DNA of 64,000 nucleotides from CBDUEF01 sp018063485 (GTDB lineage: Bacteria > Pseudomonadota > Alphaproteobacteria > Rhodobacterales > Rhodobacteraceae), in the NCBI GenBank assembly GCA_037045435.1, contig JBAOID010000013.1, forward strand, positions 1 through 64,000, read 5' to 3'. Numbering within the stretch: position 1 is the stretch's first letter; the number at the start of each line of letters is the position of its first letter. The notes under the pieces were generated by a model. That model made no database searches and was not told the DNA's origin. It was given only the letters and a program-made list of their open reading frames with translations. The position numbers and the translations under genes are program-made. This document shows positions 44,253 through 54,724 of this stretch, piece by piece.

Positions 44253-45069
44253 ATGTCAGACCAACCCCGCCCGCGTGGCCGCCCCAGGGCCTTCGATGAC
44301 AAGACTGATCAGAACACCATTCAAGCACTGGATCGCGCCCTGGGCCTGCTTGAATTGTTGGCCACCAATTCGGGACTGACGCTGACTGAACTGTCGCAAC
44401 AGGCCAATCAGGCGGTGGCTACGGTCTACCGCGCGCTGGTGACGCTGCAAACCCATGACATGGTTGAATTGGAAGAACCGGGCCAGCTTTGGCATATCGG
44501 CGGCGGCGCATTTCGTGTCGGCTCGGCATTCTTGCGTCGCACCAAGGTAATCGAGCGCGCTCGTCAGCCGATGGAGGCCCTGATGCGCAAAACCGGCGAG
44601 ACGGCCAATCTGGGCGTTGAGGTGGGCGATGAGGTGCTGTTTCTGGTGCAGGTCGAAACCAACGAGGCGATCCGTGCCTTCTTTCCACCCGGAACCAAAG
44701 GCCCGATGCATGTCTCGGGCATCGGCAAGGCGTTGCTGGCCTGGTCACATCCCGACAAGGTGGCGGCGATCATTGCGCGCAAGGGGTTGCTCAACTTCAC
44801 CCCACTCTCGCTCACCAGCCGTGACGCGCTGCAAGCCGATCTGAACCTGACCCGGCAGCGCGGCTTTGCGGTGGATGATCAGGAACGCGCAACTGGGATG
44901 CGCTGCATCGCCGCCCCGGTGTTCAATGCTTACGGCGAGCCTATCGCGGGCCTGTCGGTGTCAGGCCCGTCGTTTCGCATGGCGCTTGAGGACGCGGCCC
45001 GAAATCGGCGCATTGGTGCGCGCGGCGGCAGATCAGGTGACAATAGCCACAGGCGGGATGATCCCTTAG
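44253..45069 (+). CDS. bhcR: IclR-family regulator of the bhc cluster, one apparent frameshift
   Basis: The protein has an N-terminal winged helix-turn-helix (QALDRALGLLELLATNSGLTLTELSQQ, ATVYRALVTLQTHDMVEL) and an IclR effector domain (HVSGIGKALLAWSHPDKV, GFAVDDQERATGMRCIAAPVF, AGLSVSGPSFRM). The last 25 residues (EIGALVRAAADQVTIATGGM) lie in the next frame after an extra C near 44993, and the gene ends at TAG 45069. It is divergent from bhcA. ATG 44253 starts MSDQPRPRGRPRAFDD; a TTG at 44220 is in frame. It should sense glyoxylate and control bhcABCD. Confidence 0.88.
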
Positions 45070-46124
45070 GCCTTCCAGCTCCGGTCCAACAGCGCCAACC
45101 AATTGTCACTGCACAGCTTCTTCATCAAGGCCTCACCGTAGCCGTGATCCATCATCGCCTTTTGCAGCGCCGGCAACCCGGTCACATCGCCGATGCCTTG
45201 GGGCAGGGTGGCCCCGTCGAAATCAGACCCAAGCCCCAGATGATCCTCGCCCAGAATGCCCAACAGGTGATCCAGATGCGCCAGCACATCCTCCCAGCCC
45301 ATCTCCGCCGATTGCTTGCCATCGCGGCGCAGGAAAGAGGTGGCAAAGTTCAGCCCCACCATGCCGCCGGAGTCGCGGATCAGCTTTAGCTGGCGGTCCG
45401 TCAGATTGCGGCTGCTGGGCGTTATCGCATGGGCGTTGGAATGGGTGGCGACCAGAGGCGCGGTTGACAGCTTGGCGATGTCATTGAACCCGGCCTCGTT
45501 AATATGGCTCAGGTCCAGCATGATGCCCAACTCATTGCAGGCCCGCACCAGATCGCGGCCCATTTCGGTCAGCCCCGCACCAGTATCGGGCGAGGAGGGA
45601 AAGGCAAAGGGCACGCCATTGCCAAAGATCGTAGGGCGCGACCAGACCGGCCCCAGTGAGCGTAACCCCATGGCATGAAAGGCGTATAGGTTATCCAGAG
45701 CGCCATCAATCGCCTCGGCTCCCTCCATATGCATGATCCCGGCAATCACGCCTTTGGCCATGCAGTCGCGAATTTGCGCCGCCGTGGTGCAGATCTTGAA
45801 CGCCCCACCGGATGATCTCTCCATCCACATCAACAGCCGCGCCATCGACATCGCCACCGGTAGCGCCGTCGTTTCGTCGATCAGATCACCCAGTGGCAAA
45901 GCAAAGGGCGGATTCTCCATCGCGTGCATATAATCGGGCGCATCATGCGACACGGGTGAGGGGATGTAGATCGCAAAGAACCCTGCCGCAAAGCCGCCCT
46001 GCTGCATCCGGGGCAAGTCCAGATGACCCTTGCCTTCGCCGGTCAACCAGATTGCTCTGCGGTTTTCCGGGTGCTGGTGCAGGCGCAACAAGAGATCGTT
46101 GTGGCCGTCGAAAGTTTGCAACAT
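45066..46124 (-). CDS. M19 membrane-dipeptidase family peptidase
   Basis: The 352-residue zinc dipeptidase of the renal-dipeptidase family has FDGHNDLLLRLH (the His-x-Asp metal pair), HMEGAEAIDG (bridging Glu), LDLSHINEAGF and VATHSNAHAITPSSRNLTD (further His ligands) and LGSDFDGATLP. There is no signal peptide, so it is cytoplasmic. These enzymes split dipeptides, including ones with a D-residue or dehydro-residue at the C-terminal side. It ends at the 3' end of bhcR (four-base convergent overlap) and is downstream of the Dpp genes on the same strand. A second M19 gene lies on the other side of that transporter. Confidence 0.9.
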   Translation of the reverse strand: MLQTFDGHNDLLLRLHQHPENRRAIWLTGEGKGHLDLPRMQQGGFAAGFFAIYIPSPVSHDAPDYMHAMENPPFALPLGDLIDETTALPVAMSMARLLMWMERSSGGAFKICTTAAQIRDCMAKGVIAGIMHMEGAEAIDGALDNLYAFHAMGLRSLGPVWSRPTIFGNGVPFAFPSSPDTGAGLTEMGRDLVRACNELGIMLDLSHINEAGFNDIAKLSTAPLVATHSNAHAITPSSRNLTDRQLKLIRDSGGMVGLNFATSFLRRDGKQSAEMGWEDVLAHLDHLLGILGEDHLGLGSDFDGATLPQGIGDVTGLPALQKAMMDHGYGEALMKKLCSDNWLALLDRSWKA

Positions 46125-46148
46125 CGCAGGTCTCGAATTTGTGAGGGG

Positions 46149-46910
46149 TTAACCCGCAAGCATCCGGTCGGCCGAGGCCGCGAACAACGAACGGGCGTAA
46201 TCGGTTTTCATCTCGGCCTTGGCAAGCGCCTCACGCGGCAGTTCTTCCACCGCCCGCCCGTGCTGCATCACCAGAATGCGGTCGCACATATGATCAATCA
46301 CCGCCAGATCGTGGCTGACCATCAGGAAGGTCAGGCCCCGCTCATCGCGCAGGCGCGAGAGCAGGTTGAGCGTCTCGGCCTGCACCGAGGCATCCAGCGC
46401 CGAGGTCGGCTCATCCAGGAGCAGGATCTCGGGCTCCAGCATCAGCGCGCGGGCAATCGCCACCCGCTGGCGCTGGCCGCCCGAAAGCTGATGCGGATAA
46501 CGAAAGCGGAAATTGGTCGGCAGGCCCACGTCAATCAAGCGCCTGGGTGATCCGCTTGTCGCTGCCGGGCAAGCCGTGGATCGCCAGCGGTTCCGACAGG
46601 GTGCGGTCGATGGTGTGGCGGGGATGCAGGCTGGCATAGGGGTCTTGAAACACCATCTGCACCCTGCGCGAGAAGGCGCGGTCACGCGGCGGACAGGCTC
46701 GCCGCCTGATGCGGATGCGAGCCGCGCTGAAATCGGCGCCAGCCCGCAGATCGCCCGCAGGATGGTGGATTTGCCCGAACCGGATTCCCCCACCAACCCG
46801 TAAGCTTTCGCTTCGCCGCCACCGACAGCGACACGTCCTGCACCGCGCGCACCTGGCGGCGATTGGCGCGTGAAGGTCACCGACAGGTTTTCGATCTCGA
46901 TCAGCGCCAT
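46149..46910 (-). CDS. peptide ABC transporter ATPase (DppF-like), internally scrambled by indels
   Basis: The start MALIEIENLSVTFTRQ, Walker A GLVGESGSGKSTILRAICGL, signature YPHQLSGGQRQRVAIARALM, Walker B ILLLDEPTSALD and the switch VSHDLAVI are all present, but the stretch between the Walker A and LIDVGLPTNF is out of frame. There the +1/-1 frames give VQMVFQDP-type sequence. Compensating one-base errors near 46540-46860 explain this. It energises the Dpp transporter in the inner membrane. ATG 46910 is two bases from the stop of the partner ATPase gene. Confidence 0.82.
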   Translation of the reverse strand: MALIEIENLSVTFTRQSPPGARGAGRVAVGGGEAKAYGLVGESGSGKSTILRAICGLAPISARLASASGGEPVRRVTAPSRAGCRWCFKTPMPACIPATPSTAPCRNRWRSTACPAATSGSPRRLIDVGLPTNFRFRYPHQLSGGQRQRVAIARALMLEPEILLLDEPTSALDASVQAETLNLLSRLRDERGLTFLMVSHDLAVIDHMCDRILVMQHGRAVEELPREALAKAEMKTDYARSLFAASADRMLAG

Positions 46911-46911
46911 G

Positions 46912-47748
46912 TCAATTCGCCCAAGCTGCGTCGCGGTCAAGCGCCGGCAGCGGTTCGCGCGAGCCGCCGATGCGCGGCAGGCAGTTCAACAGTCCCTTGC
47001 GTATAGGGGTGCTTGCGCGCTGCAACAGATCGCGCGCGGCCAATTCCTCGACCACCTTGCCCTTGTACATCACCAGCACCCGGTCGCAGAACCGCGCCAC
47101 CAGCCGCAGGTCGTGGCTGATGAAGATCAGCCCCATGCCACGGGTTTCGCACCAGATTGTCCAGGATCGACAGGACCTCGGCCTGCACGGTGACATCCAG
47201 CGCACGTTGTGGGCTCATCCGCGATCAGCAGGTCGGGGTTCGGGATCAGCATCATCGCGATCATCACCCGCTGGCCCATGCCGCCAGAAAGCTCGTGCGG
47301 ATAGGCCTCCATCACGCGTTCAGCGTCGCGGATTTGCACGGCGTTCAACGCCTCGATCGCCTTGGCGCGGGCCTGATCCTTGGGGATGCGGTCGCGTTGC
47401 CGCAAGCCTTCCATCAGTTGCGCGCCCACCTTCATCACCGGGTTGAGCGAGTATTTCGGGTCTTGCATCACCATGGCAATGCGTGGGCCACGCAGCGCGC
47501 GCATCTCTTTTTCGCTGGCGCGCATCAGGTCCACGCCATCAAACAGCATTTCATCCGCTTCGATCTTGCCAGGCGGGCGGATCAGGCGCAGCACTGCACG
47601 CCCTGTCATGGTTTTGCCGGAGCCAGATTTCGCCCACAATCCCCAACCGCTCACGGTCAAGACTGAAAGACACACCGCGCACGGCTTCAACCCGCCCTGC
47701 CTCGGTATCAAACGTCACCCGCAGGTTCTTTACGGACAAAAGGCTCAT
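46912..47748 (-). CDS. peptide ABC transporter ATPase (DppD-like), frameshifted
   Basis: It starts MSLLSVKNLRVTFDTEAG at 47748. The Walker A (GSGKTMTGRAVL) is cut by an indel near 47625. The Q-loop IAMVMQDPKYSLNPV, signature YPHELSGGMGQRVMIAMML and Walker B LLIADEPTT are in one frame, and the end (FISHDLRLVARFCDRVLVMYKGKVVEEL) is in another after breaks near 47150 and 47210. It forms a heterodimer with the DppF-like ATPase and overlaps the permease gene by four bases. Confidence 0.82.
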
Positions 47749-48647
47749 TTGGTGGCACTCTTTGGGTCAAGAACATCGCGCAAACCATCGCCCAGCAGGT
47801 TGAAGCCCAAGCTGACGATGAAAATCGCAAGTCCCGGCATCGTGGCAACCCACCATTGTTCGAACAGGAATTTACGCCCCGCCGAGATCATCAGACCCCA
47901 TTCCGGCAAGGGTGGCTGCACGCCAAGGCCCAAGAACCCAAGCCCGGCCGCCGTCAGGATCACCCCGGCCATATCCAGTGTGACGCGGATGATCACCGAG
48001 GGCAGACACATCGGCATTACATGTCCCCAGATTACCCGGATCGCACCCGCGCCCTGCAATCTTACAGCGGCGATATAGTCGGAATTGCGCACCGTCAGTG
48101 TCTCGGCACGGGCAACGCGGGCATAGGGTGGCCACGAGGTCAGCGCGATGGCCAGAACCGCATTTTCCATCCCCGGCCCCAGCACCGCCACCAGCGCCAA
48201 CGCCAGAATCAGTTTGGGGAAGGCCAGAAAGATATCGGTGATCCGCATCAGAATTTCATCAGCCCAGCCGCCAAAATACCCCGCGACGGTGCCGATGATC
48301 AGACCGACGACGGGGGCGGTCAGGATCACCAACAGTACGATATAAAGCGTGATCCGGCTACCGAAAATGATCCGCGACAGAATATCCCGGCCGAAATCAT
48401 CGGTGCCCAGCCAATTACCCGGCGTGCCGGGGGGCAGCAGCCTGCGCGAAAGCTCCTGCGCTATCGGATCATGCGGCGCAAGATAGGGCGCGAACAGCGC
48501 CATCAGGATCAGCAAAACCGTGATGGTCAAGCCGATCATTGCCAAGGGATTGCGGCGCAGGCGCAGCCAGGAAAGATAGCTTTGACCCAACCGCGATTGC
48601 AGGCGCGAGGCGGGATTCGGGTCGCGCAGCCAGTTGACCGCACTCAT
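47745..48647 (-). CDS. peptide ABC transporter permease (DppC-like)
   Basis: The 300-residue inner-membrane permease has six hydrophobic segments, the N-terminal GTDDFGRDILSRIIFGSRITL typical of DppC/OppC and the coupling-helix region YARVARAETLTVRNSDYIAAVRLQGAG. It is intact, while its neighbours carry indels. Four-base overlaps with the genes on both sides show a tight operon. It moves di- or oligopeptides with the DppB-like partner. Confidence 0.92.
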   Translation of the reverse strand: MSAVNWLRDPNPASRLQSRLGQSYLSWLRLRRNPLAMIGLTITVLLILMALFAPYLAPHDPIAQELSRRLLPPGTPGNWLGTDDFGRDILSRIIFGSRITLYIVLLVILTAPVVGLIIGTVAGYFGGWADEILMRITDIFLAFPKLILALALVAVLGPGMENAVLAIALTSWPPYARVARAETLTVRNSDYIAAVRLQGAGAIRVIWGHVMPMCLPSVIIRVTLDMAGVILTAAGLGFLGLGVQPPLPEWGLMISAGRKFLFEQWWVATMPGLAIFIVSLGFNLLGDGLRDVLDPKSATK

Positions 48648-49731
48648 ACGCGCGCCCTCGGATCGACAAAACGGTAAAGAAGGTCAGACAGCATGTTCAG
48701 CCCGATATAGGCTGCGCCCACCACCACCGTACCGCCCAAGACCGCAGGCATATCAGCCACTTGCAAGGCATCGGTGATATAGCTGCCAAGCCCCGGCCAA
48801 GCGAAAATGGTCTCGGTCAGCACGGCGCCCTCCAGCAAATAGGCATAGCTTAGCGCAATCACCGTGATCAGCGGCACCATCACGTTTTTCAGCGCATGCA
48901 CCCAAACCACACGCGATTCCGGCATTCCCTTGACGCGGGCGGTGGTGATATATTCCTGCCCCAACTCGTTCATCATAAAACTGCGGGTCATCCGACTGAT
49001 ATAAGCCATTGAAATATATGCCAAAATCCCCGCTGGCAGGATGATATGGGAAAACGCATTGGCAAACATGTCCCAACGGCCATTCAGCGCGGTGTCAAAC
49101 ATGATCATGCCGGTGTGTTGCGTCACTTCGAAATCGTAACTCATCTGGTAAACGGCATCCAATCGACCCGGACCACCCACCCAGCCCAGACTGGCCGTAA
49201 AATAATAACAGTCCAATCAGTCCCAGCCAAAACACCGGCATCGAATAGCCCATCAGCCCGACCAGCCGCACGACCTGATCAGTAAAACGATCCCGGCTTG
49301 GTCGCCGCCAATAACCCCCGCAGGCAGGCCAATCAGCACGCCGATGATGGTGGCCAGAGTCGCCAGCTCCAGCGTGGCCGGGAAACCGCTGCCCGACCTC
49401 TTTCAAACACCGGCTCACGCGTGCGGATCGAGGTGCCAAGATCGCCCTGCAACGTGTTGCCAAGGTAGATCCCGAACTGCCTCCACATCGGTTCGTTCAG
49501 GCCCAGCTGCGTCGCGCGCCTCATCGATCTGCGCCTGTGAGGCGCGGTCGCCAAGGATTGACGGTGACCGGATCGATCGGCACCACGCGGCTGATGATGA
49601 AGGTCACGAGCCAGAAGGCCAATAAAGGTGACTGCCAGCGAAAACGCCGCCGCACCAATCTGGCGCAACAGTCGCAGCATGCCGCGATGGCTGGCCGCTG
49701 GGGCCATCGGAAAGGGGTGATGCTTGGTCAT
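48644..49731 (-). CDS. peptide ABC transporter permease (DppB-like), several frameshifts
   Basis: The C-terminal 190 residues are clean (AYISMAYISRMTRSFMMNELGQEYITTARVKG, VHALKNVMVPLITVIALSYAYLL, FAWPGLGSYITDAL). The N-terminal half is split over three frames, with LGLNEPMWRQFGIYLGNTLQGDLGTSIRTREPVFE and LMGYSMPVFWLGLIGLLLF recognisable. Breaks fall near 49210, 49395, 49510 and 49640. It pairs with the DppC-like permease. Confidence 0.82.
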
Positions 49732-49770
49732 GGGAAAACGGCCGCCGGATTGCTCCGGGCGCCTGATTGC

Positions 49771-51402
49771 TTACTTCGTGACCAGCCAGTAGGCTGCCGC
49801 GTCTATGGCGCCACCGGTATAGAAGTCGTTCGACATTTGCGCGCATCACCGGTTTGGCGGGCCGATGCTGGAAGATGACGATGAAGGGCGAGGTCTCGCG
49901 GTGCTTCATCTGCAATTCCTTGTACATCGCAACTCGCGCTTGGCCGCGATCGCTGCTCCAACACGGCGGCCTTGCTCATCGCGGTCATTCACCGCCGGGA
50001 TCATAGGCGTTGCGCCAGGCCAGCGTAGCCGGTGCTGCCGGCCTCGTCCGAATTGTCGGGGTTCCAGGCAAAGGTCCGATGCGTTGGTGTGCGGATCGGG
50101 ATAATCCGGGCCCCAGGCTCTGCAGCGTCGCGTCATGCTGACGGGCGCGGTAGTCGCTTCAACTGCTCGGCACCCTCGCCGATGTTCAGCTCAACCGTGA
50201 TGCCCACCTGACCAAAGGTGTTCTGGATCGATTGCGCCATTTCCATCCGGTCGGCGGAATTGCGCACCGTCAAGCGTGACTCTTGGGGTCGGTCGACACC
50301 CGATTCCGCCGAGCAAGCGCCTTGGCCTTTTCGACATCCAGGCTTGTAGGGCATGATCGTCCAGCGCCCCGAGGTAGCCCTTGCGGCAAGAAGGCCTGAT
50401 GCGGCGACCACTGCTGCCCTTCAGGATGGTGTCAGCCATGCCCTGATAGTCGATGGCCCAGCGCATCGCGTCAAGGAACTTGGCGTTCTTGTAGTTTTCG
50501 TTCTTCTGGTTGAACGACAGATAGATAGACCTGTCCGCCAACATCAGTTTGAATCTCCACATCGGCATTGCCCGCCATGCCTTCGATATCGACCGGGCGT
50601 CAGTTCGAACGGGCAATGTCGATATCACCCTTTTCCAGCTGCAGCCGCTGGGTTGCGGCTTCGGGAACGTGGCTGCATGAAGACCTTGGCGATCTTGGCA
50701 TCGCCGCGCCAATAGCCCGGACGCATCTCCAGCACATAGCCCTCATTGGGCTTGAATGATTTCAGCACATAAGCCCCGGTTCCGGCCGAATTGTTCTTGA
50801 GCCATTCATAGCCCATATCACCGCCCACATCATGTGATTTGACGGTTTCGGCATCAAGAATCGACGCGACACCTGCGGTCAGGCAATTGTAAAGGAAGGT
50901 TGGCGCATAGGCCTTGTCGACCTTGATCATCAGCTTGTCACCGTCGGCGGTGATCATGCTGTCCACGTTTTCAGCCGTCCATCCAAACTGGTTCAGAATG
51001 AACGCCGGGCGATCTTGTTCAGCTTGACGGCGCGCTGCAAGCGACCAGGCCGCCGCATCCGCCGTCACCGGATTGCCCGAGGCAAAAGTCAGCCCTGCCT
51101 TCATCTTGAAGGTATAGCTCATGCCATCGGCAGCCGACTTCCCAGCTTTCGGCCAGACCGGGTTCCATCGCCAGCGTCGCCGGGTTGATCTCGACCAGAC
51201 CGTCGTAGACATTGTTGATCAGATCAAGGCCCGAGAATTCATAGGCCTCGGCAGGGTCGATCGACACGATATCGTCAATCGCGCTGGCGATCACCAATGT
51301 GTCGGCGGGTGTCGCAGCCATCAGCGCTGCAGGGGCAGTGCCCAGCATCAGTGCGGCAATCGCAACAGCGCCTACCCGGCGAAAGGTCGGTTCAAGTAGC
51401 AT
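49771..51402 (-). CDS. peptide-binding protein of the ABC transporter (DppA-like), many frameshifts
   Basis: A signal peptide (MLLEPTFRRVGAVAIAALML...ALMA-ATP) leads into SBP_bac_5 sequence: IDDIVSIDPAEAYEFSGLDLINNVYDGLVEINP, FGWTAENVDSMITADGDKL, GTGAYVLKSFKPNEGYVLEM and the ending AAYWLVTK just before the stop at 49771. In between, the frame changes at least six times. The total span (about 543 codons) is normal for the family. It is periplasmic and delivers peptides to the permease. The dense indels make the true sequence unreliable. Confidence 0.78.
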
Positions 51403-51555
51403 GTGTAACTCCCCGTTTTTGTTTCTTGGCAGCCTTTGGCCCCGAGTTTTGCCGGGACGCCTGCGCGGATTGGGCAGGGAATGGCCCTACTTGTCAACAG
51501 CGCCGTTTTGCTGTGAAACGTTCAGAGTGGGCAGAATGACAAAAGGTCCGGCACA

Positions 51556-52592
51556 ATGACGAAATTCACGGTTTTCGATGGCCACAACGATCTATTGTCC
51601 AGTCTGCACCATGAGGGTGATCCCTTCGGGAACAGCTTCATCGACCGGACGAGCCGGTGATCTCGATTTGGAGAAATGTCGCAAGGGCGGCTTTGGCGGT
51701 GGCTTTTTTGCGGTCTGGTGCAGCAATGATCCCAGCCGCAGCCCCGATCCTGCTGCTACGTTTCGCGAATTTCCGGCAATAGACGTGGCTGGCGCGCGAC
51801 TCGATGTCACAAGGCAAATAGCCACCCTGATCCGCCTGACCTCGGCACATCCCCACGCCATTCGCCTCTGCCGCACCGCTCCTGAAATCGAGGCTGCCCG
51901 CGCGGCGGGTGCCATCGCCGCGCTGTTGCATATCGAGGGCTGCGAGGCCATCGGTGCCGATCTTGACGCGCTCTACCTCTATCACGCCGCTGGTCTGCGC
52001 TCGCTTGGCCCGGTCTGGAGTTGCCCCAACATTTTTGCCCATGGCGTCCCCTTCAACCACCCCGCCAGCCCTGATATCGGCCCCGGACTGACCGACGCAG
52101 GAAAAGAACTGCTACGCGCCTGCAACCAGATGAAAATCTTGTTTGATCTCAGCCACCTGAACGAGGCGGGGTTCTGGGATGTGGCGAAGCTCTCAACCAA
52201 ACCACTGGTTGCCACCCATTCCAATGCTCATGCCGTCACCGCGTCCACCCGCAACCTGACCGATCGCCAGCTTGCCGCAATCGCCGAGTCCCGGCGGCCT
52301 TGTCGGGGTGAATTTCGGCTGCCAATTCCTGCGCCCGGACGGGATCAAACGCAGCGATACCCCGCTCAGCGATGTTTTGCGCCACCTCGATTATCTGATC
52401 GGCAAACTCGGGGAAACGGGTGTCGCTCTTGGCTCTGATTTCGATGGCGCGCTGATGCCAGACACTCTCAATGATGCCAGCCGTTTGCCGGGTCTGATCA
52501 GCGCCATGCAAGACGCAGGCTATGGACAAGAGCTGATCCAGCGGCTGGTCTGGCAAAACTGGCTCGACCTGCTGGCGCGCACAATCGCCTGA
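51556..52592 (+). CDS. second M19 membrane-dipeptidase family peptidase, two frameshifts
   Basis: The start MTKFTVFDGHNDLLSSLHHEG (His-x-Asp) is in one frame. The middle (LDLEKCRKGGFGGGFFAVW, LHIEGCEAIGAD, FDLSHLNEAGF, VATHSNAHAVTASTRNLTD) is in the next after a break near 51650. The end (GLVGVNFGCQFLRPDG, ALGSDFDGALMP) is in a third after 52290. All metal ligands of the family are present. It is related to the M19 gene at 45066 but clearly diverged from it. It is divergent from the Dpp binding-protein gene. Confidence 0.85.
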
Positions 52593-52672
52593 ATATCCTT
52601 ATCGACCAGTTATCCGGGAAAACCGCTTTGGCCCTTGCCAAAGCGGCAGTGGCAAAGCCTCCCTCCGCCCTC

Positions 52673-53626
52673 TCAGCCTGCAAACCGATCTGTCGCCCGC
52701 ACCATCGCATCGGCAATCCCCGGTTCGGTCCCGGTGTGGCCTGCATCCTGCACGATGCACAGCTCTGCCTCGGGCCAAACCCGGTGCAAATCCCAGGCAT
52801 TTTGCAGCGGTGTGCAGACATCATAGCGCCCGTGAATGATCACGCCGGGGATGGCGCGCAATGCCGCCGCATTGGCCAAGATCCAGTCATCGCGATCAAA
52901 AAAGCCGCCGTTTGCGAAATAGTGGCACTCGATCGCGGCAAAGGCGGCGGCGAAGTGATCGCCGCTGAACTCTTCTTGCCGCGCATCATTGCGCAACAGC
53001 GAAATCGTGCTACCCTCCCAGCGTGACCACGCCCGCGCACAGGCGGATTTCTCTGGCCCGTCTGGCCCAACCAACCTCCGATGATAGGCCGCCAGTAAAT
53101 TTCCCCGCTCGGCTACCGGAATTGGTGCCACAAACGCGTCCCAGATATCGGGAAACAGCATTGAAGCCCCGGCCTGATAAAACCAGTCTATATCGATCTT
53201 GCGCGCCATGAAAATCCCGCGCAGCACCAATTCGCTGACCTGCTCGGGATGTGAGATCGTGTAAGTGAGTGCCAGAGTTGACCCCCAACTGCCGCCCACC
53301 ACCTGCCAGTGATCAACCCCCAGATGTGAGCGCAGGGCTTCAATATCCGCCACCAAGTCCCAAGTGGTGTTGTCGGTAACGCTGGCATAGGGCGTGGATT
53401 GCCCCGCGCCGCGCTGATCAAACAGGATGATCCGATAGCGCGCCGGATCGTGGCCCTGGCGCAAGAATGTCGAAATTCCAGCACCCGGTCCGCCATGCAG
53501 AACCAGCGCCGGTTTGCCATCGCGGTTGCCGCATTGCTCATAGTAGATCTCATGCCCGCCCGAAACTGCCAGCCGCCCGGTCTCATAGGGGGTGATCTCG
53601 GGGTATAATCCACGCCGCTCAACCAT
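52673..53626 (-). CDS. pip: prolyl aminopeptidase (S33)
   Basis: This 317-residue alpha/beta hydrolase releases N-terminal proline from peptides. It has the oxyanion motif VLHGGPGAGIS, FDQRGAGQSTP, the nucleophile elbow VVGGSWGSTLALTY, the Asp in HGRYDVCTPLQNAW and the His in DAGHTGTEPG. These follow the proline iminopeptidase family closely. No signal peptide is present. It overlaps the preceding serine-hydrolase gene by eight bases, so they form one unit in the peptide island. Confidence 0.92.
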   Translation of the reverse strand: MVERRGLYPEITPYETGRLAVSGGHEIYYEQCGNRDGKPALVLHGGPGAGISTFLRQGHDPARYRIILFDQRGAGQSTPYASVTDNTTWDLVADIEALRSHLGVDHWQVVGGSWGSTLALTYTISHPEQVSELVLRGIFMARKIDIDWFYQAGASMLFPDIWDAFVAPIPVAERGNLLAAYHRRLVGPDGPEKSACARAWSRWEGSTISLLRNDARQEEFSGDHFAAAFAAIECHYFANGGFFDRDDWILANAAALRAIPGVIIHGRYDVCTPLQNAWDLHRVWPEAELCIVQDAGHTGTEPGIADAMVRATDRFAG

Positions 53627-54542
53627 CCAGCATCCCCTCGCACATATCCCAGATCAATCGCCCCATTGCCCCAAAAGCCTGCGGATAGGTTTCGGCCAAA
53701 CCGCGCCCCTGGGTCATTACCACCATGATCAAGGCCCGCCCCGAATGGGCCTGGGCGCGCAACATGTCATGCTTGTACCAACTGGTTTTCGGCTCTCCGG
53801 TCCACAGGTTATGCCCGGCCTTTGACCAGATCCGCAGATCTTGCGGCAAATCGCCGCCCAGATATTCGGTCAATTGATAGGCAGGTGTGGCCGCCTGCGG
53901 ATGGCTGGAACTGCGGCGCAAAATGTCTTGCGCCCGCAGCCTTGAGGCATCCGACAGCGGCAAATCCCCGTCAAACAATTCCCACAGCACCCGCGCCGCG
54001 GCCAAAGGCGTCAGCACGTTCAAATTCTCGCCCTCGGCGCCGGCAAATTGTGCTTCCCGGCCATAGCGGGTGTCATCCATCAGCTTTTGCGTGATGGAGC
54101 AGCCGGCAAATTCGGGCCAGTCCAGCGCCTGAAACCAGCCGCTCAACCGCCCGCGCTTGACCGTGAAATCCATCCACTCGGCCCCTTGCAGCAGCGTGTC
54201 GCCCGTGGTGCCGGTTACAGTATCAATTACATAATTGGTCGCGGTATTTGACGACCACAAGATCATATCGGCCAGCGCCCGCGTCAGTTCGGGCTCTTCA
54301 ACGATCCGCCCCTCATCCAGAGCGGCCAGCGCATGTACCAGATGAAACGCCTTGACCAGCGAGCAAGGATAGCAGGTCCAATCGCCGCGATGCGCAAACC
54401 CCTCGGCCCCTTGCGGCCCCCTGCTGACCAAAGCCAGCCCCAACTGGTCAGGACGGAACCCGTATTGCGCCAGATGCACCGTCAATGCCTCGACAATGCC
54501 CGCACCCACCGCCTGCCATTCTGCCGTTTCCTTGAAAAACAC
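53619..54542 (-). CDS. serine beta-lactamase-fold hydrolase
   Basis: The protein of about 307 residues has the three motifs of the class A penicillin-binding/beta-lactamase fold: S-x-x-K in CYPCSLVKAFHLVHAL, SSN in LWSSNTATNYVID and K-A-G in IWSKAGHNLW (for KTG). I chose GTG 54542 because GGAGG lies about ten bases upstream and the natural-looking N-terminus FFKETAEWQAVGAG starts there. The open frame extends to 54731 and overlaps the divergent BKACE start, which looks non-coding. No signal peptide is present, so it is probably a cytoplasmic amidase or esterase acting on island substrates rather than a drug-resistance enzyme. Confidence 0.75.
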   Translation of the reverse strand: MFFKETAEWQAVGAGIVEALTVHLAQYGFRPDQLGLALVSRGPQGAEGFAHRGDWTCYPCSLVKAFHLVHALAALDEGRIVEEPELTRALADMILWSSNTATNYVIDTVTGTTGDTLLQGAEWMDFTVKRGRLSGWFQALDWPEFAGCSITQKLMDDTRYGREAQFAGAEGENLNVLTPLAAARVLWELFDGDLPLSDASRLRAQDILRRSSSHPQAATPAYQLTEYLGGDLPQDLRIWSKAGHNLWTGEPKTSWYKHDMLRAQAHSGRALIMVVMTQGRGLAETYPQAFGAMGRLIWDMCEGMLDG

Positions 54543-54724
54543 CGCGCCCTCTGCCTCCGTTTTCCGCAACTCTAGGCAAAGCCTTGCGCCGCGCCAACCC
54601 CCACGATTTACCTTTGCGTACTGCCTCTGCCGCCAATTGCCTGCGCCCCTTGGCAATATAGCACCTGCTGTGCCAGACTGGCGCAACCCCAACTCGTTCG
54701 GGATCCCCAACCCGTCTGGATCGA

